A DNA stretch of 37,779 bases from a virus: positions 1-37,779 of the IMG/VR virus record IMGVR_UViG_3300025652_000203; one strand, given 5' to 3'. How positions within the stretch are numbered: position 1 is the stretch's first letter; every line of letters begins with the position of its first letter. The notes under the pieces were generated by a model. That model was not told the origin of the DNA. It ran no database searches and saw nothing but the letters and a program-made list of their open reading frames with translations. A program made the position numbers and the translations under genes. Shown in pieces: positions 1 to 5,858 of this stretch.

Positions 1-293
1 CTGGCTCAAACTCTCACAACGTTTCCGCTACAGTTTCTTTAAAGCCAAACGAATGGGCTGCTGCTGGATTATGGATGTGGGAAAACCGAGATCATTATAA
101 TGGGTTGTCTGTCCTACCTTATGATGGCGGTACTTATGTACAAGCTCCTTTCGAGGATATAACAAAACAGGAATATGACAAAATGTCAGAAACACTACAC
201 GAAGTTGATTTATCAAAGATAATAGAGTTAGATGATAACACAGATCTATCTGGTGAATTAGCTTGTGCTGGTGGTAATTGTGAAGTAAAATAA
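1..293 (+). CDS. nrdJ: Class II (B12-dependent) ribonucleotide reductase, 3' end
   Basis: C-terminal fragment of an adenosylcobalamin-dependent ribonucleotide reductase, which makes deoxynucleotides for phage DNA synthesis. The frame is open from the left edge (codons start at base 3), so the start and active-site barrel lie outside the window. Visible are the stretch N-S-H-N-V-S-A-T-V, then GLSVLPYDGGTYVQAPFED, both typical of the end of monomeric class II reductases, and a tail ACAGGNCEVK. The tail has the paired cysteines that re-reduce the active-site disulfide in this family. The internal ATG at 75 is not the start. The stop is 22 bases before the histone-like gene, suggesting co-transcription. 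Class I enzymes also have a C-terminal Cys pair, but the upstream motifs favour class II. Confidence 0.85.
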   Translation, partial: GSNSHNVSATVSLKPNEWAAAGLWMWENRDHYNGLSVLPYDGGTYVQAPFEDITKQEYDKMSETLHEVDLSKIIELDDNTDLSGELACAGGNCEVK

Positions 294-315
294 ATATTAA
301 CTTAAATTAAATAAA

Positions 316-516
316 ATGTACGGAGAAAACGAAGTAGTAAAATTGTATCAAAAAATGGGTGAAGAGTTTGAAAGATGTATGCCAGACGCAGAGAAGTTTG
401 CGGAAGGTAATAACTCAGCAGGAACAAGAGTTAGAAAGTCTATGCAGACGATTAAAAACTTAGCTCAAGAAATTAGAGTAGAAGTTCAGAATCAAAAAAA
501 TTCTGTAACAGCTTAA
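316..516 (+). CDS. Histone H1-like (Hc1-type) DNA-binding protein
   Basis: A 66-residue protein resembling the Hc1/H1-like family found in chlamydiae and Bacteroidota, which binds and compacts DNA. The diagnostic part is the middle, with AEKFAEGNNSAGTRVRKSMQ followed by TIKNLAQEIR. The conserved family pattern is an acidic, helical N-terminus, then N-x-A-G-T-R-x-R-K and a second helix. The very basic Lys/Ala tail of chlamydial Hc1 is absent, as in Bacteroidota short forms. The start ATG follows an A/T-only leader without Shine-Dalgarno. It sits directly after the reductase and before a bidirectional terminator. It may organise phage or host DNA during infection; that role is inferred. Confidence 0.75.
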   Translation: MYGENEVVKLYQKMGEEFERCMPDAEKFAEGNNSAGTRVRKSMQTIKNLAQEIRVEVQNQKNSVTA

Positions 517-533
517 AATTAGCTACAAATAAT

Positions 534-566
534 AAAAAGGGATTATCTTTCGATAGTCCCTTTTTT
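534..566. terminator. Bidirectional Rho-independent terminator
   Basis: GGGATTATC (539-547) pairs with GATAGTCCC (552-560), with one G-U wobble and loop TTTC. An A run precedes the stem and a T run follows it, so it reads as an intrinsic terminator on both strands. It lies exactly between the converging histone-like gene (stop 516) and the minus-strand late operon (last stop at 574). Confidence 0.9.
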
Positions 567-573
567 ATTTTAT

Positions 574-969
574 CTAATAAAATGAATAATTACCACTCTT
601 TTCCATTTCTTCTATTGTTCTTTTGGGCGTAGGGTTAATGTTAGGATTAAAATTTTTTGCTATTTCTTTTGATTTTTTTTGCCTAGCTATATCCTCTTTA
701 CTTCCTGGCCAATTACCATATTTGTCTCTAACGTCATTAGTTCCCATTTCAACAGGGTCAAACATTAAAGACGCTACGCCTAGTGATTTACTTGCAAGGT
801 TTTTTATAATTGGGTTGCTAGCTATAGTAGAGCCTTGAGCGCCGTACTTTACAGCTTTAGCAATTTTAGAAGCTGTTCCAGTTTTGTCAATAACAACATC
901 AGTTATATCTTGTGGTAACGGACTTTTTTCTCCTTTAGGATTCGGTTTCCTCATTTTAAATTTTCCCAT
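574..969 (-). CDS. Small phage protein of unknown function, SPL motif
   Basis: 131 residues, the last gene of the minus-strand late block. I do not recognise a named family. The N-terminus is basic (MGKFKMRKPNPKGEKSPLP) and carries the F-K-M-[KR] and S-P-L elements also seen in other small proteins of this window. A central Ala/Gly/Ser-rich stretch, roughly residues 35-70, ends in G-V-A-S-L-M-F-D-P and could be an amphipathic or membrane-seeking helix. The C-terminal half is charged. The position, after fibre and small beta-rich genes, suggests a minor virion or accessory late protein. Its start is 5 bases downstream of the previous stop on the minus strand. Confidence 0.7.
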   Translation of the reverse strand: MGKFKMRKPNPKGEKSPLPQDITDVVIDKTGTASKIAKAVKYGAQGSTIASNPIIKNLASKSLGVASLMFDPVEMGTNDVRDKYGNWPGSKEDIARQKKSKEIAKNFNPNINPTPKRTIEEMEKSGNYSFY

Positions 970-974
970 ATTTT

Positions 975-1268
975 TTAATTTATTATTACGTCTACTGGAG
1001 TTGATCCTGCTAGTTTGATAAATAAGTTATACGTTCTATTATCAAAGCTAACCTCATCACTCTCCATTTTTAAGGTCTGTCCAGTTGGTAAAACTAAGTC
1101 TTTAAATATATAGTAGTTATCAGTTGAATTTGCTAAAAACAAACTAACAGTAGCGTCACCAGAATGTATATTAGCTATTGTCATAGATTTTATTACACTA
1201 ACTCCGTCTCCAATGCTAATCATTTTTACTTGTGTAGCGTCTGTTATTTTAAATACTTGTTGTGCCAT
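975..1268 (-). CDS. Small beta-rich virion-like protein
   Basis: 97 residues, with alternating hydrophobic/polar strands and no Cys, predicted by eye as an all-beta sandwich. It has no signal peptide or membrane segment. The C-terminal part (Y-N-L-F-I-K-L-A-G-S) looks like the edge strand of a small jelly-roll or Ig-like decoration domain. Its place next to the tail fibre and the 130-aa beta protein suggests an attached tail or capsid decoration protein. No specific family is recognised. Confidence 0.7.
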   Translation of the reverse strand: MAQQVFKITDATQVKMISIGDGVSVIKSMTIANIHSGDATVSLFLANSTDNYYIFKDLVLPTGQTLKMESDEVSFDNRTYNLFIKLAGSTPVDVIIN

Positions 1269-1283
1269 ATTGTTTATTTTATT

Positions 1284-2279
1284 TTAACTAAGATCCCACT
1301 CCCACATACAAGTAATAAAATAATTACCGTTAGCCGTAGCGCCATCTCCAGCTTCTATAGATATTTGTACCTTGTCACCCGCGGCAATTGCATTAGTTTC
1401 ACTTCCAACACCACTATCTAATCCAGTAGTAAAATCATATGTTACCATAGTCTTGTTCGTAGGACCAGCCCCACTTTGCGCGCCGATTACAGAAGGGGCT
1501 CCACCCGTAGCTTGAGATATAGTTCTAGTATATAATTTCCATGTAAATGTTTCGCTAGAATAATCCACTGACGTTCTAAGAAATATCTTTAATAACTTTC
1601 CGGCAGTAGGAGCTATAAGAGGTAAATGTTTAGCGGTTCCACTAGAACTTTCTGCATCAAAATCCCCTAAACTTATATATATTACGTCAGAGTCAATATC
1701 ATCTGTTATCATATGGTGCGTAACCTGTCTTGTTGCAGAATAATGCGCTGTATCAGCGTCTAAATAAGCTGATGCAATAGCTGTTCCTTGCCAAACACCA
1801 CTACTAATAGTACCTACCTCTGTTATATCTAAAGCGTTTATGCTTGCTAAAGTTTCATCACCACTGTTTGTTCCACTTTGACCAAGTAAATAAGTTTGGT
1901 TAATAGCTGTTCCTCGCCATACTCCAGTTGTTATGCTTCCTACAGTAATAACGTTTGTACTTCCTTGAAAACCATCTTTTAATCCATCTGGTGTTACCGC
2001 TCTATTTGCGTCTGTGCCAGTTGTTGTTTCTGCGGTAGTAGCTAATTCCACTGCTCCTCGCGCACTACCTGTTGCTGCAGTCATATATTCAGAATCTATA
2101 GCTGTTCCTTGCCATACTCCAGTTGCAATTGTTCCTACTGCGGTTATTTGTGTTTGTGATGCATCTACGTTTAACGTTACCGCACCAGTCGTCCCTCCAC
2201 CAGATAATCCAGTTCCAGCTACAACAGATGTTATATCTGCCAAGGTAGTGTCACTATTTAAACCACCTATAAGTTTCAT
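1284..2279 (-). CDS. Tail fibre / receptor-binding protein with repeats
   Basis: 331 residues, low in charge and rich in Gly, Thr and Ser. The N-terminal 190 residues contain three copies of a fibre repeat with core V-G-T-I-x-[TS]-G-V-W-Q-G-T-A-I, each followed by a Y-[ML] or Y-L-D segment. They also hold the phrase G-A-V-E-L-A-T-T-A-E-T-T-T-G-T-D-A-N-R-A-V-T-P typical of trimeric fibre shafts. From about residue 190 the composition changes to a compact beta-rich domain ending M-W-E-W-D-L-S, a plausible receptor-binding tip. Comparable repeats are common in phage fibres and drive trimerisation of the shaft. It follows the 130-aa beta protein, with 2 bases between stop and start. The receptor is unknown. 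Confidence 0.8.
   Translation of the reverse strand: MKLIGGLNSDTTLADITSVVAGTGLSGGGTTGAVTLNVDASQTQITAVGTIATGVWQGTAIDSEYMTAATGSARGAVELATTAETTTGTDANRAVTPDGLKDGFQGSTNVITVGSITTGVWRGTAINQTYLLGQSGTNSGDETLASINALDITEVGTISSGVWQGTAIASAYLDADTAHYSATRQVTHHMITDDIDSDVIYISLGDFDAESSSGTAKHLPLIAPTAGKLLKIFLRTSVDYSSETFTWKLYTRTISQATGGAPSVIGAQSGAGPTNKTMVTYDFTTGLDSGVGSETNAIAAGDKVQISIEAGDGATANGNYFITCMWEWDLS
1780..2147. repeat. Three imperfect DNA repeats encoding the fibre shaft
   Basis: Copies begin near 1780, 1906 and 2101. Each starts with GCTGTTCCT[TC]GCCA on the plus strand and runs about 45 bases. They encode the G-V-W-x-G-T-A-I repeat of the fibre. The spacing (126 and 195 bases) differs, so insert length between repeats varies by whole codons. 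Confidence 0.8.
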
Positions 2280-2281
2280 TT

Positions 2282-2674
2282 TTATCCTCTAGTAAAGAAA
2301 GCGTATTCAACCTGCACTGTATTAGCTGAGGTTTGAAGTTGTAGTTTACCAGCTCCACCCGCGTAGAAAGGAAAGAAAGCAAATTCAGTTATTTTTAATT
2401 CCATTATTTGAGTACCATCTGCTGTTTCAACTACCACTTTATCAGTACCAGATGTTGATCCAGCGGAGTTTAACCCAGTGTGTTTTAGATAAACATATCT
2501 AGGTGAATCTACGTTAGGAACTATAATGTTATCACCACCGGTAGTTGTAGCTGTTATTTTTGATATATTAACTATTGGTGACACTACAGTTAAGCTATCG
2601 GTTACAGTCATACTAAGGGTATCACTAGATAAGTCTGTACTTGCTAATGTTAATGTTGCGTTTAATGTTGCCAT
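2282..2674 (-). CDS. Small beta-rich virion-like protein
   Basis: 130 residues beginning MATLNATLTLASTDLSSDTL, Thr/Ser/Val-rich with regular beta alternation, no Cys, no signal peptide and no membrane segment. The C-terminal part (E-F-A-F-F-P-F-Y-A-G-G-A-G-K-L-Q-L) resembles small structural proteins encoded beside tail fibres in marine phages. I infer a tail or fibre-attachment component. Its start is 6 bases after the stop of the 75-aa gene and is preceded by a copy of the 18-bp leader motif. Confidence 0.7.
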   Translation of the reverse strand: MATLNATLTLASTDLSSDTLSMTVTDSLTVVSPIVNISKITATTTGGDNIIVPNVDSPRYVYLKHTGLNSAGSTSGTDKVVVETADGTQIMELKITEFAFFPFYAGGAGKLQLQTSANTVQVEYAFFTRG

Positions 2675-2680
2675 ATTTTT

Positions 2681-2698
2681 TTATTTTATATTTTTACT
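2681..2698 (-). repeat. 18-bp leader repeat, copy 1
   Basis: Minus-strand AGTAAAAATATAAAATAA, identical to copy 2 at 2908-2925. It encodes the final S-K-N-I-K-stop of the 75-aa gene and forms the A/T leader of the 130-aa gene, so it probably doubles as a ribosome-loading sequence. Confidence 0.75.
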
Positions 2699-2908
2699 CT
2701 TAAGATTTTTCACTCCTTTGATCATCTTTTTAGCTGTATTAGATACACCTGAATTATTTTTACTACTAAATTGCCCTACATTAATCCCTTTTCTATTCAA
2801 CGCTAATTGAGTTTTAGGATCGTAAAAAGTGTGATCATAGAGAGGGTTTATTTCTAATGGTGATTTATCTTTTTTTGATAATAATCCTTTTAATGGTGAA
2901 TTTCTCAT
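2681..2908 (-). CDS. 75-aa basic peptide with two SPL motifs
   Basis: Short basic protein of no recognised family. It contains S-P-L twice, near residues 4-6 and 16-18, followed by N-P-L-Y-D-H-T-F-Y-D-P, and a Lys-rich tail ending K-S-K-N-I-K. The motif recurs in neighbouring small genes, which argues that it is a real gene and not chance. Its ATG overlaps the TAA of the putative lysis gene in a TAATG junction, implying coupled translation. A virion-associated peptide or lysis accessory is possible. Confidence 0.65.
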   Translation of the reverse strand: MRNSPLKGLLSKKDKSPLEINPLYDHTFYDPKTQLALNRKGINVGQFSSKNNSGVSNTAKKMIKGVKNLKSKNIK

Positions 2909-2925
2909 TATTTTATATTTTTACT
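2908..2925 (-). repeat. 18-bp leader repeat, copy 2
   Basis: Minus-strand AGTAAAAATATAAAATAA, identical to the copy at 2681-2698. It encodes S-K-N-I-K-stop of the lysis gene and leads straight into the ATG of the 75-aa gene. Shorter relatives lie before the 85-aa gene (about 3963-3978) and the 233-aa gene (about 29805-29820). Confidence 0.75.
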
Positions 2926-3525
2926 TTCTATTAATGTATATGAAAATGAATTACCCCAGTGCTCTCTAGCTTCTTGGCATATGCCCAAAAACTCCATCCA
3001 GTCGTCATTAGAAGCTATTACTTGACAACCAGCGCTCCACTTGTTTACGTAAGTAGAAGTCTTACCTTCTAACGCCGTTGCCCTATGTATGTTAATTCCG
3101 AATACACCTGTGTCTACAGATGATTCGTCAAATTCATATTTATCGTTTCTATTATTGTCTCTATAAACTGTTACATCTTTCTTTTGTCCTAAGGCTAGGT
3201 ATTTCCCAGAATGTAATCTAAGTTTATGAGAACCTCTATATTGCCCAGGTTTTAATACCGCACATCCTTTTTTCTCTATCCAAGGATTTTCCATCCAATC
3301 ATCTCCCGGATCGGTAGTACAAGCGTACTCTAAGTATTGCCACTCACTGTTTTCGTCTTTGTAAGAAATAGTAATTAAGTCGTCAAACTTATTAGTAATC
3401 TTACCTTCAGTTTTAGAGTTACGAATACCAATTATATTTACGTCGTAATTGTCTCCTGTAAAATACTTATATCCTAATCCTTCTACAGTATCTTTTATTT
3501 GTTCTCTAGTATACTTATAAGTCAT
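2908..3525 (-). CDS. Putative lysis enzyme, L,D-transpeptidase-like fold
   Basis: 205 residues without a signal peptide. The C-terminal half has G-I-N-I-H147-R-A and then W-S-A-G-C167-Q-V. This His plus [ST]-x-G-C arrangement matches the catalytic pattern of YkuD-type L,D-transpeptidase and related Cys peptidoglycan enzymes, so a murein-cutting role in lysis is likely. Before it lies a 12-residue acidic loop D-N-N-R-N-D-K-Y-E-F-D-E (residues 123-134) resembling a calcium loop. The N-terminal domain (about 1-100) may bind substrate. The family occurs in phages and prophages of Bacteroidota, usually unnamed. Neighbours include a single-TM protein and exported envelope proteins, consistent with a lysis cassette. 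No other lysozyme is visible in the window. Start overlaps the 58-aa gene's stop (TAATG). Confidence 0.65.
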   Translation of the reverse strand: MTYKYTREQIKDTVEGLGYKYFTGDNYDVNIIGIRNSKTEGKITNKFDDLITISYKDENSEWQYLEYACTTDPGDDWMENPWIEKKGCAVLKPGQYRGSHKLRLHSGKYLALGQKKDVTVYRDNNRNDKYEFDESSVDTGVFGINIHRATALEGKTSTYVNKWSAGCQVIASNDDWMEFLGICQEAREHWGNSFSYTLIESKNIK

Positions 3526-3701
3526 TATATCTCAAATCCTAGATTAAGTATCATTAACCTAAATCTTTTAGACGAGCATCCTGCCTCGCAGAATAAACAA
3601 GCTTTAATTTCTAAAACTGTAAATGTACCTAGTCTAAAGTTAAATTCATATTTTTGCTTTTTGTTTCCGGCAGCGTAACCGTTTATCCAGTTTATTTTCA
3701 T
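3525..3701 (-). CDS. 58-aa Cys-containing small protein
   Basis: Open frame from ATG at 3701 to TAA at 3525, read directly from the sequence. It begins MKINWINGYAAGNKK, continues F-N-F-R-L-G-T-F-T-V-L-E-I, has C-L-F-C-E-A-G-C, and ends F-R-L-M-I-L-N-L-G-F-E-I. The C-x2-C-x3-C cluster could bind a metal. The flanking strands suggest a tiny beta-rich protein. Its TAA overlaps the ATG of the lysis gene, so it is likely translated with it. The otherwise gene-free 179-base gap in a tightly packed operon supports it. Function unknown; similar F-R-L-x-I-L-N-x-x-F-[ED]-I endings occur in small phage proteins, from memory. Confidence 0.7.
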   Translation of the reverse strand: MKINWINGYAAGNKKQKYEFNFRLGTFTVLEIKACLFCEAGCSSKRFRLMILNLGFEI

Positions 3702-3704
3702 AAT

Positions 3705-3962
3705 TTATTTTTTATTTATTTTTTTAGCTGCTTTTACAGCTTTGTTATAAGCTTTTGAACCTTTTTTAGACATACCTTTTTTACCCACTCTTTTTCTTTT
3801 AGCTCTTATATTATGCCACAATCCTTTCTTTTTTTCTAAAGGAGACTTCATCTCGTCGATGTGTTCTTCAATCACTTTAGCTTGTTCGCCGTGTGCTTTA
3901 ACTGCACCTTTTAATTGTTTAACAACCTCTTCGAGGTTTTTGTATTTCATCTTAAACGCCAT
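3705..3962 (-). CDS. Small basic phage protein, KKGLWHNIRAKRKR motif
   Basis: 85 residues. The first half is a helical, mixed-charge segment (residues 5-40). It is followed by M-K-S-P-L-E-K-K-K-G-L-W-H-N-I-R-A-K-R-K-R and a Lys-rich tail ending K-K-I-N-K-K. The [KR]-G-L-W-x-N-I-x-x-[KR]-R-x-R block is widespread in small proteins of marine phages, but I know no function for it. The strong positive charge suggests binding to DNA or acidic virion proteins. It carries one of the SPL motifs shared with neighbours. Start chosen at 3962, preceded by an A/T leader related to the 18-bp motif. Confidence 0.7.
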   Translation of the reverse strand: MAFKMKYKNLEEVVKQLKGAVKAHGEQAKVIEEHIDEMKSPLEKKKGLWHNIRAKRKRVGKKGMSKKGSKAYNKAVKAAKKINKK

Positions 3963-3979
3963 AATTTTATATTTTTATT

Positions 3980-4459
3980 TTAACATTTCCACCTACGTCT
4001 AGCTGCTCTACCTCTTTCACCAGTCCAACCTTTAGATCTAGCGCAAAATGATTTTCTACGTTTAGCAGCCTTACTACCTCGTTTAACTTTTCCTGTTACC
4101 GCTGTTTTTAATTTACTACCTGGGTTTTTAGCCTTGTATTTTCTAACACCAGCAGCCGTCATACCAGCACCTTCTTTTGTAGTTCTAAAATTACGGTTTT
4201 TTCCTTTGGTAGTTTTTCTTACGTCAGGTTTTCTTTTTCTTTTCTTTTTTCTTTTATCGAACGGCGATCCGTTTTCCATCATTTTAGGACCATTGTCAGG
4301 AACACAGCTACCTGACTCTTTAGCTGGACGCCCATCTGGATTAGGTTTGAAACCATCCCAACACCTTTTAAAAGGAGCTGGATTATCTGTGGTTTGAAAC
4401 GATCTTCTTCTACCACAGCTTGTTATTGGAAAAGGATTATTTTTTTGTACGTACGCCAT
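3980..4459 (-). CDS. DUF5872-like basic protein
   Basis: 159 residues, strongly basic. The C-terminal half from about residue 95 shows G-A-G-M-T-A-A-G-V-R-K-Y, then N-P-G-S-K-L-K-T-A-V-T-G, then G-S-K-A-A-K-R-R-K-S-F-C-A-R-S-x-G and a final A-A-R-R-R-W-K-C. This matches the pattern I associate with DUF5872, seen in marine phages and large DNA viruses of algae; its function is unknown. The N-terminal half has several Cys, a segment M-E-N-G-S-P-F related to the SPL motif, and a K/R run near residue 70. Nucleic-acid or virion binding is plausible. Its ATG overlaps the stop of the beta-barrel gene (TAATG). Confidence 0.75.
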   Translation of the reverse strand: MAYVQKNNPFPITSCGRRRSFQTTDNPAPFKRCWDGFKPNPDGRPAKESGSCVPDNGPKMMENGSPFDKRKKKRKRKPDVRKTTKGKNRNFRTTKEGAGMTAAGVRKYKAKNPGSKLKTAVTGKVKRGSKAAKRRKSFCARSKGWTGERGRAARRRWKC

Positions 4460-5517
4460 TATTTTATTATATAATTAACACCAGTTTTTAACTCGTAATT
4501 ATCTATGTCCCAATAGCGTCTCCATTTTCCCTCTATAAATATTCCTATTCTTTTAGTTATCTTTGTTCCTATAACTCCTCCTAAGTCAAAATCGATGTTA
4601 TCTTCAGCATAGGAATAATCTGTTAACCCTTTATGCTTAGGCATTACATCTCCCCAGAAATGAATCCAAAACCTAGGTCTATAATAATAATACGATGTAC
4701 CTATTACTAATGACACTTCTTGTTGCATTCCTAAACTATTTAATTGTTGTTTATTGTATTGATCAACAGCTTTACCAAATTCGTACTTCATAAACTCTTG
4801 ATCGGTGATAGCGACTAAAGTTCCATCTGGAGCATACCAATTCCAATTGTAATAATCGTACCAGTCGTCAACACCATTACCTTCGCCGTCCACGTAGTAG
4901 TATTCGTCTTCATATCCTATGTCATAAGCTATATTCCACCAAGGATCGTTTTCTAAATCGTAATTTTCCAAAAACGGATTAAACCCGTAAACCGGATGTG
5001 ATCTATGTTTTATACCTGCTGTGAAATTAAAGTCACCCACGTCTACCTTACCTCTAACTTCACCGCCAAATGTCTTTAATTTTATTTCTTGGTTATCCAC
5101 ATACTCACCTTTAACTAAAAAATATTTACCTACGTGTCTGTACCAGTATTCTTGGTTAGTAAATTCTCTACCCCTATCACGAACAAAACTACAGGATAAT
5201 AAATACTCGCCGCCAGTAACAGCGCCAATACTAGCATTAGTACTGATAGTATTTTCAGAACCATCATAAAACCTTTTAGCTTTATTTTCATATCCAAATC
5301 TTGCTATTTTTCTAACTCCTAAATTAATTTCGTAATTATAAGGACTAACTACTGTTAAATCAGTAAGCTGTCCGGTTACTCTATCCATCATGTAACGAGG
5401 TTGTTCTACTAACGGGGAACTTATATCTCCGGATACAAAAAAAGTAGCGTTCTTAAGTATCTGCGCGTTTGAAGCAAATGCTATACACCACACGAGTAAC
5501 AATAATATATTTTTCAT
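4459..5517 (-). CDS. Exported beta-barrel-like outer-membrane protein
   Basis: 352 residues. A clear signal peptide spans residues 1-18 or 19 (MKNILLLLVWCIAFASNAQ), of the Bacteroidota type ending N-A-Q. The mature part has no further membrane helix and consists of alternating aromatic/polar strands with Tyr- and Trp-rich turns, consistent with an outer-membrane beta barrel. An acidic loop D-G-E-G-N-G-V-D-D starts near residue 210. The last strand ends N-Y-I-I-K rather than the classic terminal Phe. It is coupled to the upstream thioredoxin-like gene and the downstream DUF5872-like gene by one-base TAATG overlaps. A role in superinfection exclusion, surface change or lysis is inferred only. 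A secreted non-barrel beta protein is the alternative. Confidence 0.65.
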   Translation of the reverse strand: MKNILLLLVWCIAFASNAQILKNATFFVSGDISSPLVEQPRYMMDRVTGQLTDLTVVSPYNYEINLGVRKIARFGYENKAKRFYDGSENTISTNASIGAVTGGEYLLSCSFVRDRGREFTNQEYWYRHVGKYFLVKGEYVDNQEIKLKTFGGEVRGKVDVGDFNFTAGIKHRSHPVYGFNPFLENYDLENDPWWNIAYDIGYEDEYYYVDGEGNGVDDWYDYYNWNWYAPDGTLVAITDQEFMKYEFGKAVDQYNKQQLNSLGMQQEVSLVIGTSYYYYRPRFWIHFWGDVMPKHKGLTDYSYAEDNIDFDLGGVIGTKITKRIGIFIEGKWRRYWDIDNYELKTGVNYIIK

Positions 5518-5858
5518 TAGTATACGTCTTCTATTAGTTCGTTAATATGTTTTTGTAATTCTTCTTTTGTAGCTACCATCTTAAAACTTAAGTCAGCTTC
5601 AAACCTATACATTTCTACTCCATCTTTAAATACAATAATTGTAGGCAAAACAGTTACCTTGTTTCTTTTGATTTTAACAGGACATTTTGTGTGAGTAATT
5701 TCGCAATCCGTTAATGAGTCTACCCACTCAGCTTTGTTAGTTTCGTTCCACTCAGCATTAAAATGCGTAGCAACAACTTGGCTAAAAGAAGTGTTCGCTA
5801 ATAATATAAATAGTAATACTAATAAGTATATGCCGAATGTTTTAGAGGTTGGTTTCAT
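5517..5858 (-). CDS. Exported thioredoxin-like protein lacking CxxC
   Basis: 113 residues with a signal peptide at 1-26 (hydrophobic core I-Y-L-L-V-L-L-F-I-L-L, ending F-S-Q). The mature part follows a thioredoxin fold: strand V-V-A-T-H-F-N-A-E-W37, then N-E-T-N where the WCxxC active site should be, then T-V-L-P72-T-I-I-V-F-K-D-G with the family's cis-Pro. Both catalytic cysteines are therefore Asn (38 and 41). The only other Cys are C52 and C59, which could pair. It should sit in the periplasm and not catalyse ordinary dithiol exchange; binding or chaperone roles are possible. ATGA overlap with the single-TM gene and TAATG overlap with the barrel gene indicate one translational unit. Confidence 0.75.
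   Translation of the reverse strand: MKPTSKTFGIYLLVLLFILLANTSFSQVVATHFNAEWNETNKAEWVDSLTDCEITHTKCPVKIKRNKVTVLPTIIVFKDGVEMYRFEADLSFKMVATKEELQKHINELIEDVY

Noticed and set aside
75-77. ATG at 75 as the start of a separate 72-aa gene
   Set aside because: Upstream codons in the same frame encode the reductase motif N-S-H-N-V-S-A-T-V, so this is the 3' end of a longer gene.
1780-2147. The repeated GCTGTTCC blocks as a CRISPR array
   Set aside because: Only three copies with uneven spacing, in frame inside a fibre gene, encoding a protein repeat.
4134-4397. 87-aa plus-strand frame with hydrophobic stretches
   Set aside because: It is antisense to the Lys/Arg-rich DUF5872-like gene, which explains the Phe/Leu content.
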